Below are positions 1 to 4,917 of a stretch of 7,023 nt of DNA, piece by piece; position 1 is the stretch's first letter; every line of letters begins with the position of its first letter. The stretch is taken from the NCBI GenBank assembly GCA_028064935.1, contig JAPTWT010000203.1, positions 1-7,023 of the forward strand, written 5' to 3'. Below the pieces are notes generated by a model. The model was not told where the DNA came from and searched no databases. It was given only the letters and a program-made list of their open reading frames with translations. A program made the position numbers and the translations under genes. The DNA comes from Gammaproteobacteria bacterium (GTDB lineage Bacteria; Pseudomonadota; Gammaproteobacteria; Acidiferrobacterales; Acidiferrobacteraceae).

Positions 1-1422
1 GGCTTCATCCTCGCCGTTACCGTTCTGCGCATTGGCGCCCAGGATGCTCTTGAGCTCGCGGGCCGTTTCGCCGGTCTGGCTGGAATGCGCCTCGTCCACG
101 ATCACCGCGTAGCGGCGCGCGGCGATGGCCTCCTGCCACGCCTTGGCCCGCGCCTTTTCCTCGTCGCTGGCCTTGTCCTGATTCTCCGCGCCAGCCGCGT
201 GCAACAGGCCGCGCAGCACGAAGGGGAACTTCTGCAGTGTGGTGATGACGATCTTGGTGCCGTCGATCAAGGCATCAGCCAGTTGCCTGGCATCCTGGTT
301 AATCGCCTTGACCACGCCCTGCGCGTGCTCGATCTGGTAGATCGCGTCCTGCAACTGCTTGTCCAGCACCTTGCGGTCGGTGATGACGATCACGCAGTCG
401 AACACCTTCTGATCCTGCGCGTTATGCAGGCTGGCCAGTCGGTGCGACAGCCACGAGATGCTGTTGGTCTTGCCGCTGCCCGCCGAGTGCTGGATCAGAT
501 AGTTGTGGCCTGCTGCTTCAATGCGGGCGGCTTTGATCAGCGCGCGCACCGCATCCAGCTGGTGGTAGCGCGGGAACACCAGCTTCTCGGTGGTGACCAG
601 CTTCTTGCCGCCCCGGCCGTCGTCCACCTTCTGTTCGTCTTTCTCGATGAACAGGAAGTGGCCGAGGATGTCGAGAAAGCTGTCGCACTGCAAGGTTTCC
701 TGCCAGAAGTAGCCGGTGCGGTAGCCGCTGGGGTGCTGCGGGTTACCCGCACCGCACTGAACCTGTCCCGGATGGCTGCCGCGGTTGAAGGGCAGGAAGA
801 AAGTTTTGTCTTTCGCCAGCCGGGTGGTCATCCACACTTCGTCCGGGTCAGCAGCAAAGTGCACTAGTGCGCGTTTCTTGAACTCGAACAGCGGCGCGCG
901 CGGGTCGCGGTCGCTCTGGTATTGCTTGACGGCGTGGCGCCAGGTCTGGTGCGTGCCGGGGTTTTTCAGCTCGATGGTGGTCACCGGCAGGCCATTGACC
1001 GCCAGTACCATGTCCACCGTGCTGTGGTCACCGGGGTGACAAGGCACTTGCCGCGTCACGGTAAGCTGGTTCTGTCCATACAGCGCCAGCACATCGGGCG
1101 ACAACGCATGGGCCGGTTTGAAATACGCCAGCCGGAACGACTTGCCGTAGAACTTGAAGCCGTGGCGCAGCACATGCAGGCTACCCTTGATGTCCAGTTC
1201 CTTGACCAGGGCATCCAGCAGCATCGGCCGCAAGTTGCTGCCATGCTGCGCCGCCATCTCGGCCCACAGCCTGGGCTGGGTGGCTTCGATGAAGGTCAAC
1301 ACCCGCGCCGGGAACAGCGCCCGTGCCTTGTCCCACTCGGCGTTGGTGCCGGATTGCCAGCCGCCTTCGGCGAGCATTTGCTCAACATAGGACTCGAAGG
1401 CTTTTTCAGTGGTTTGTGACAT
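1..1422 (-). CDS. hsdR: HsdR, type I restriction endonuclease motor/nuclease subunit (3' part outside window)
   Basis: HsdR translocates DNA with ATP and cuts it at a distance when bound to HsdM and HsdS on an unmethylated target. From ATG 1422 the frame is open for 474 codons to the window edge, about half the usual length of roughly 1000. Near the N-terminus (MSQTTEKAFESYVEQ) no signal peptide is visible. The PD-(D/E)xK nuclease residues are D137, E151 and K153 (in TVD and IELKN), followed by TWRHAVKQYQSDRDP, typical of the family. Walker A GSGKT is at 315-319, motif Ia-like VITDRKVLDKQLQ follows, and motif II DEAH is at 443-446. It is separated from frg by 92 bp that hold a candidate promoter and dyads, so it may be expressed separately. 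The start has only a weak AGAAG-like ribosome site, but the N-terminus fits the family. All visible catalytic residues are present. Confidence 0.97.
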   Translation of the reverse strand, partial: MSQTTEKAFESYVEQMLAEGGWQSGTNAEWDKARALFPARVLTFIEATQPRLWAEMAAQHGSNLRPMLLDALVKELDIKGSLHVLRHGFKFYGKSFRLAYFKPAHALSPDVLALYGQNQLTVTRQVPCHPGDHSTVDMVLAVNGLPVTTIELKNPGTHQTWRHAVKQYQSDRDPRAPLFEFKKRALVHFAADPDEVWMTTRLAKDKTFFLPFNRGSHPGQVQCGAGNPQHPSGYRTGYFWQETLQCDSFLDILGHFLFIEKDEQKVDDGRGGKKLVTTEKLVFPRYHQLDAVRALIKAARIEAAGHNYLIQHSAGSGKTNSISWLSHRLASLHNAQDQKVFDCVIVITDRKVLDKQLQDAIYQIEHAQGVVKAINQDARQLADALIDGTKIVITTLQKFPFVLRGLLHAAGAENQDKASDEEKARAKAWQEAIAARRYAVIVDEAHSSQTGETARELKSILGANAQNGNGEDEA

Positions 1423-1440
1423 GGGCGTTACTTCTCGTGC

Positions 1441-1504
1441 TTGAGTCCGATGCAGCATACACAAGCGCTGTTGTGTATTTTAATTTCGAGCTTGTCGGAC
1501 TCAA
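1441..1504. repeat. Nested inverted repeats in the frg-hsdR gap
   Basis: The outer arms TTGAGTCCGA (1441-1450) and TCGGACTCAA (1495-1504) are perfect 10-bp reverse complements. The inner dyad ATACACAA (1457-1464) and TTGTGTAT (1471-1478) is a perfect 8-bp pair around GCGCTG. The inner dyad covers the predicted transcription start and touches the -10; one outer arm includes the -35. The DNA could hold an operator pair for a dimeric repressor, or the transcript from frg could fold into a long stem-loop. There is no T run on the minus strand after either stem, so it is not an ordinary leftward terminator. Confidence 0.75.
1477..1504 (-). promoter_or_regulatory. Candidate sigma70 promoter for hsdR
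   Basis: On the minus strand TTGAGT (1504-1499, four of six consensus bases) and TAAAAT (1482-1477, five of six) are separated by 16 bp. This lies in the only intergenic gap of the operon, 55 to 82 bp before the hsdR ATG. Transcription would start near 1470. The -35 lies in the outer arm of an inverted repeat and the -10 touches an inner dyad, so a regulator binding either dyad would compete with RNA polymerase. Confidence 0.5.
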
Positions 1505-1514
1505 TGTAGTTTCC

Positions 1515-2417
1515 TCAGATCGTTCCGTTGATCTCGTAGGCGCGGTACTTCAGCCATTTGGCGATGCCATCGAGGTCGGGGAATAGTTGTTTGTCGAATA
1601 CGCCATATTGGTCCAAGCGACGGCGAATGTCTTCATGCGCCGCCTGCTTGATGACGATTTCCAGATAGTCCTTCTCGTCCAGCGGCTGCATCGGCTGCCA
1701 GCAGGCCAGCAACACGCCGTCCTGGGCGCGGATGCGTGGCGACACGTGCGGCGGGTCGTAGATGATGTTTTCGCTGATCTTGAACGGCATTGGCAATTCC
1801 AGCGGGCCGACATCAGCGCTCAATTCAGCACTGTCGGCGGACACTGTTGTATCTGCGTTGGGCGTGAGTGGTGTGGCCTCATCCGTGCCGAAATCGGCAT
1901 AAGCATCGTCTTCAGCTACCGTCGCGGACTCGGTGGCCGCATCGCCCACTGGCTTTACCTGCGCAGCCTGCCCCCGCTTCAAATCGGCATAGCGCTTGGG
2001 GTTGGAGATCAGCACATAGACCGCACTGTCTGCATTGCGCCCACCTGTATTGCGAACGGCAAAATACAGAGCCACCAGAGGGTTAGTTGTCCAGTCCATG
2101 AACCTTGTTGGCAGGCCATGGTGCTGGGCGATGGCCAATTCCTCCCATGCCGTTTGTGGTCGGTGCTGCACATAGGTGAGCAGGTGGTTGCTGAAGGTTT
2201 CCAGCACCTCGCATTCCTTCTGCTCGCGTTCAGTCAGCGTCAAGCTGCCCAGGTGTTTGTAACGCGCTACCGAAGGCGTAAGTGGGTAGCCATCGGTCGC
2301 ACGCTTGCTCTGACCGCGAAAATACAGCCGGCGCTTGCCTTCACCGTTCTGCCCCAGCTCGCTGTGGATGGTGTTGAGGTACTCGTCGAAGCTCTCGATC
2401 TCGAACGGCGTGCTCAT
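1515..2417 (-). CDS. FRG-domain protein associated with the type I R-M locus
   Basis: The 300-residue protein carries the FRG domain, named for its (F/Y)RG motif. RLYFRGQS occupies residues 30-37, and the second signature HHGLPTRFMDWT is at 99-110, followed by NPLVALYFA at 112-120. An acidic, Ala/Thr/Ser-rich and probably disordered linker (about 155-210) separates this core from a conserved-looking tail: YDPPHVSPRIRAQDGVL (220-236), then a helical C-terminus. No signal peptide or membrane segment is visible, so it is probably cytoplasmic. FRG proteins are found beside restriction and other defence genes, but I know of no established biochemical role. The start is firm: ATG 2417 overlaps the hsdS stop as ATGA and GGGAG lies 5 nt upstream. 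It occupies the place between hsdS and hsdR that prrC holds in the E. coli prr locus. It may be an effector or modulator of the system (inference). Confidence 0.9.
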   Translation of the reverse strand: MSTPFEIESFDEYLNTIHSELGQNGEGKRRLYFRGQSKRATDGYPLTPSVARYKHLGSLTLTEREQKECEVLETFSNHLLTYVQHRPQTAWEELAIAQHHGLPTRFMDWTTNPLVALYFAVRNTGGRNADSAVYVLISNPKRYADLKRGQAAQVKPVGDAATESATVAEDDAYADFGTDEATPLTPNADTTVSADSAELSADVGPLELPMPFKISENIIYDPPHVSPRIRAQDGVLLACWQPMQPLDEKDYLEIVIKQAAHEDIRRRLDQYGVFDKQLFPDLDGIAKWLKYRAYEINGTI

Positions 2418-4669
2418 GCCAACTCCCGCACGTCAATCTTGCCGGTGACGACAGAGGTGATGACCGCTTGACGGTACTCGACCAATCGCTCTATCGCCGC
2501 TTCAACGGTCGCAGTCATCGAATCAAGTTCCAATGTTGTCTGGTCCAAGTAGTCAGCAATTAGCTTTTGCTCGGCAGCATCGGGCATGCCAACCACAATC
2601 GATCCCACGGTATCGGTATTGAGGTTGAGCTGCGTGCCCATCTTTCCCAATCCTTTGTAGGGTTCACCGGATGCAAAAACGTAGAACAGGAATCGCGAGT
2701 CTCCTTTCCACCGAGGGAAGTAGACAAAACCATCGTGAATGCAGCACTTGATGTTGGCGATACAAGGTTTGCCAACCGTCCCCGCAATGCTCAGGAAAAG
2801 GCTGCCTGGCTGCATCTTCACACTCAGCGAACTGCCAAGATCAGACAATCGCTGTTCCGTAGCCTCCAAGTACATTCCAGCCGCAGTGACATCTGAAATG
2901 CGAACCCAAGCGTATTCGCCGTCATCGTCGAAATAGCTCGAATCATCAATCGGACGTGGCGATGCGCCACGCTGGACGGGTGATTCCCACTTGATCGCTT
3001 TGACCTTCCAGCGGGCTGGAACAGCCCCCAGCCACTCCACCCCCGAATCCTTCATCTCCGGATGCGGCTCCAGCCCCGCTGCCTTGGCAGCTTCGGATGG
3101 CAGGCCACGGGTGACGGTGCGGGCGAGCAGGGCGCTGCGCTTTTCCTTGAGCTTGGCGATGAGCTGCCGCTTCTGCGCCACCAGCGCATCAATCTGCGCG
3201 GTCTTGGCATCGAGGAAGCGGGCGATGGTTTGTTGTTCGGCGACCGGCGGCACCGAGCAAGGGATTGAACCCAGCATTTCAAGGTTCAAACCATCACGCG
3301 CTTCGCCACCGGCCAGGTTGCGGATGTTCTGGTAATTGGCTGTGAGCCAGTAGTACAGGTAACGCGGCTCGAAACGATGATTTGGGATCAGCGCCGCCAT
3401 CGACTGGTTGCAGGTCGTCGGAATGCCTAGCTGTGCCACCATGCCCTTGGTCTTGCCTTGTCCAGCCAGCGCTATGACCAGTGCGTCTTTCGGAATCCAC
3501 TTGGCGCTGCTGTTGGCAAAACCTTCGCGGGTGATCAGCTCAGATGGCTGGGTGATATAGCCATCGTTCACGGCTCCCGAATTGATCCACGGAATTTCAC
3601 CATCTTCCCAATAAGCTTCGTTGCCCTTGTCGGGTGTGCCACCTGCGTAGCGCTTCGACACCCAGCGAAGTGATGCGGCGCTCCAGTGGGCTGGCAATTG
3701 GTCCAGCCACGTCATCGGGCTGGTTTTGTATTCGTTGTACGCGGCGTATTTCATGCCGTCTTCTCCCTGCCAAATCGCCATCTGCTCCCAACCTGCCGGA
3801 AAGCCCATGTCCGCCACAGCAACCTGTGGCGTGACGTGAATCAATTCCTTGAGCCGCTGCCGCCAAGTGGAGGCCGGGCTGATCACGCTCATCAGGTAGG
3901 CGAGCATGGTCAGGGTGTTGTAGAGGCGGCGGTCTTGCGCCGGGTTGAATTGGGCCGACAGCCCGGCCGGCTTCTTGCCAGGAATCTGCATCTTCAGCGA
4001 TAGCTTGCGGTTCCACACCCGGCCATGGTGGGCGCAATGGTTGCGCACGATGGTGAGGTGATGAGCAAAGGACACCAGCACTTTTTCATCCAGCCCGTAG
4101 GCATCGGCAATGGTTTGCCGGTCTTTGGGAATGCGCAGGTTTTGCAGCCAGCGCGAGAGGTGGCCGAGCGTCATCAGCTCGCAGGCCACCCACAGTGGCG
4201 GGCTGGGCAGTTGCGGGTACTGGCTGCGGTAGTGCTCGGCAAAGGTTTCGCGGCTGCGGGCGTATTCCTTGGCCAGCTCGTCGCGGCTTTGCTGCCACAG
4301 ATGAGCCTTGGCAAAATGCGTTTGAACTTCGTGGGCAAAGGGGCCATAGCGCAGACTGAGGACGTTGGCCAGCCGGGTACGCAGAGAAATCTCCACCCGC
4401 TCGATGGCGTCGATCAGCAGCAGGCGCAGCTCGCGGTCGAAGTCGTAAATGGCCAACACGGTGGCGAAGTCGGCCCCGGCGGCAAAGGCGTGGTCATCGC
4501 CATTGTTGGCCGCTTGCTCGAAGGGCAGCCAGTAGGCGCGCAGGCGGTAGTAGCTGATGTGGGTGAGGTGCTGCTGCGCCTGTGCCCGGTCGGCAATGCG
4601 CATGCCGCGCCGTATGAGCAGGTCGACTTGCTGGTCAGTGGTCAGCGCCGGTTTGCCGTACTGAATCAT
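2414..4669 (-). CDS. hsdS: Abi_2 (AbiD/AbiF-like) HEPN ribonuclease fused in frame to type I specificity subunit HsdS
   Basis: The ORF encodes 751 residues from ATG 4669, chosen because GGGAG lies 7 nt upstream and Abi_2 homology starts there; an in-frame TTG at 4837 lacks such support. Residues 1-300 match the Abi_2 abortive-infection family: ALTTDQQ near the start, YYRLRAYWLPF near 41-51, and RNHCAH at 209-214, the Rx4H motif of HEPN RNases. The Abi part ends with the usual MGFPAGW tract at 288-294. Met306 then opens a full HsdS (MKYAAYNEYK). TRD1 spans about 322-489, a coiled-coil spacer about 484-520, TRD2 about 542-704, and the terminal helix about 702-748. HsdS sets the DNA target of the M and R subunits; the HEPN part would cut RNA. 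The seam keeps a GGGAG and an ATG, so free HsdS may also be made. The domain calls are secure. Whether the fused polypeptide exists or reflects a frameshift or sequencing indel is not settled. Confidence 0.9.
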   Translation of the reverse strand: MIQYGKPALTTDQQVDLLIRRGMRIADRAQAQQHLTHISYYRLRAYWLPFEQAANNGDDHAFAAGADFATVLAIYDFDRELRLLLIDAIERVEISLRTRLANVLSLRYGPFAHEVQTHFAKAHLWQQSRDELAKEYARSRETFAEHYRSQYPQLPSPPLWVACELMTLGHLSRWLQNLRIPKDRQTIADAYGLDEKVLVSFAHHLTIVRNHCAHHGRVWNRKLSLKMQIPGKKPAGLSAQFNPAQDRRLYNTLTMLAYLMSVISPASTWRQRLKELIHVTPQVAVADMGFPAGWEQMAIWQGEDGMKYAAYNEYKTSPMTWLDQLPAHWSAASLRWVSKRYAGGTPDKGNEAYWEDGEIPWINSGAVNDGYITQPSELITREGFANSSAKWIPKDALVIALAGQGKTKGMVAQLGIPTTCNQSMAALIPNHRFEPRYLYYWLTANYQNIRNLAGGEARDGLNLEMLGSIPCSVPPVAEQQTIARFLDAKTAQIDALVAQKRQLIAKLKEKRSALLARTVTRGLPSEAAKAAGLEPHPEMKDSGVEWLGAVPARWKVKAIKWESPVQRGASPRPIDDSSYFDDDGEYAWVRISDVTAAGMYLEATEQRLSDLGSSLSVKMQPGSLFLSIAGTVGKPCIANIKCCIHDGFVYFPRWKGDSRFLFYVFASGEPYKGLGKMGTQLNLNTDTVGSIVVGMPDAAEQKLIADYLDQTTLELDSMTATVEAAIERLVEYRQAVITSVVTGKIDVRELA
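3752..3767 (-). promoter_or_regulatory. Internal ribosome binding site and start codon for free-standing HsdS
   Basis: Inside the fused ORF, GGGAG (3767-3763) stands 8 nt before ATG (3754-3752), which begins MKYAAYNEYK, the normal N-terminus of an HsdS. The ATG is part of ATGA, whose TGA (3753-3751) is out of frame with the fusion. The arrangement copies the hsdM/orf83, orf83/abi and hsdS/frg junctions. It suggests that hsdS was, or still is, translated independently as a protein of about 446 residues. Confidence 0.6.
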
Positions 4670-4917
4670 CGGCAGGCTCCCGCCACACAAACAGCCGGCA
4701 TAAAAAACCCGCCAAAGTGTGCATCGTGGAGAGGCATGGCGGGTGTGTCGGTCAGCTCCAGCGCGATGCTGGAGCCAGAAAAAGTAACCCCCCTGGTGCG
4801 CATCGTGGAGAGGCGTGGGGGGTGTTGTTGAGCGCAATTATACGCAAAGGCATGGCGTTGCGCCAGAAAAAATCTGGTCGCCTGACCGCAGGTTTGGCTT
4901 ACCGGGCGCGCCATCAT
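4666..4917 (-). CDS. Small 83-aa ORF coupled to hsdM and abi; possible leader peptide or small protein
   Basis: I do not recognise the product. It is 83 residues, basic and rich in Cys, Phe and Ala. It begins MMARPVSQTCGQ and ends with PLHDAHFGGFFMP and a short tail. The case for translation is its position: its ATG overlaps the hsdM stop as ATGA (4917-4914), its TGA overlaps the abi ATG as ATGA (4669-4666), and a strong Shine-Dalgarno GAGGTGA lies at 4928-4922, four bases before the ATG. Two terminator-like hairpins and one plain hairpin lie inside it, so translation of the ORF would melt them. That suggests a leader ORF that controls readthrough into the downstream defence genes (inference). 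Alternatively the frame is open by chance across a structured RNA leader. The codons over the two repeat copies are in different frames, so the repeat itself is not conserved as peptide. Confidence 0.45.
   Translation of the reverse strand: MMARPVSQTCGQATRFFLAQRHAFAYNCAQQHPPRLSTMRTRGVTFSGSSIALELTDTPAMPLHDAHFGGFFMPAVCVAGACR
4702..4744 (-). terminator. Terminator-like hairpin B (repeat copy B), strong U-tract
   Basis: On the minus strand ACCCGCCA (4744-4737) pairs with TGGCGGGT (4714-4707) around a 22-nt loop, and the T run continues so that six consecutive T occupy 4707-4702. This is a good intrinsic terminator for leftward transcription, ending about 33 nt before the abi ATG. Its loop shares GCCTCTCCACGATGC with hairpin A. 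One stem position differs between the copies, and its partner differs too (C:G in A, G:C in B), which supports a selected RNA structure. Because it lies within an operon it more likely attenuates than ends transcription. Confidence 0.6.
4755..4775 (-). repeat. Perfect 8-bp stem hairpin between the two terminator-like copies
   Basis: The minus strand has GCTCCAGC (4775-4768), a 5-nt loop, and GCTGGAGC (4762-4755), which is a perfect GC-rich stem. No T run follows, so it is not itself a terminator. It sits between hairpins A and B, so three stable stems lie within about 120 nt. It could space the two attenuators, act as a pause site, or stabilise the mRNA end. Confidence 0.5.
4781..4823 (-). 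terminator. Terminator-like hairpin A (repeat copy A)
   Basis: On the minus strand ACCCCCC (4823-4817) pairs with GGGGGGT (4793-4787) around a 23-nt loop. The stem is followed by TTAC and then a run of five T, the layout of an intrinsic terminator for leftward transcription. The loop holds GCCTCTCCACGATGC, which recurs exactly in hairpin B. It lies downstream of hsdM and upstream of abi, so it would cut transcription between methylase and the rest of the operon. The large loop and the interrupted U-tract make it weaker than a textbook terminator. Confidence 0.5.
4837..4842 (-). promoter_or_regulatory. Possible sigma70 -10 box (TATAAT) upstream of the attenuator-like hairpins
   Basis: The minus strand carries an exact TATAAT at 4842-4837. 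No convincing -35 hexamer lies 15-19 bases upstream; the best-placed candidates, such as TGGCGC at 17 bases, match TTGACA poorly. A short dyad of CCAGA, five T and TCTGG (4877-4863) occupies that area. If used, transcription would start near 4830, just ahead of the two terminator-like hairpins, giving the abi-hsdS segment a start independent of hsdM. Confidence is limited by the weak -35. Confidence 0.35.
4863..4877 (-). repeat. Short inverted repeat with a T-rich loop
   Basis: On the minus strand the arms CCAGA and TCTGG flank five T. The stem is only 5 bp, and no U-run follows the 3' arm, so it is not a canonical terminator. It lies about 20 bp upstream of the TATAAT box, where a -35 element or a regulator site could be. 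The nine bases CCAGAAAAA on the plus strand recur at 4775-4783. It may be of no consequence. Confidence 0.3.

Noticed and set aside
85..867. Plus-strand ORF of 260 codons opposite hsdR
   Set aside because: It reads the exact antisense codons of hsdR and resembles no known protein.
1441..1504. Intrinsic terminator after frg
   Set aside because: Strong dyads are present, but on the minus strand neither stem is followed by a T run. The T-rich side faces the plus strand, where no gene ends.
1587..2471. Plus-strand ORF of 294 codons opposite frg
   Set aside because: It is antisense to the FRG protein, whose motifs are clear; the ORF has no plausible domain.
4025..4831. Plus-strand ORF of 268 codons opposite the abi part
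   Set aside because: It is antisense to the Abi_2 domain and shows no family signature; it is a codon-bias shadow.
4670..4837. Longer Abi-HsdS protein starting at TTG 4837
   Set aside because: The start would be TTG inside the TATAAT region, with no ribosome site. The extra 56 residues only translate the hairpin repeats, while ATG 4669 has GGGAG 7 nt upstream and matches the Abi_2 start.
4666..4917. Small ORF as a phage P4 Ash-like protein
   Set aside because: Its size and FFMP-containing tail brought this family to mind, but I cannot confirm any conserved residues from memory, so no family name is assigned.
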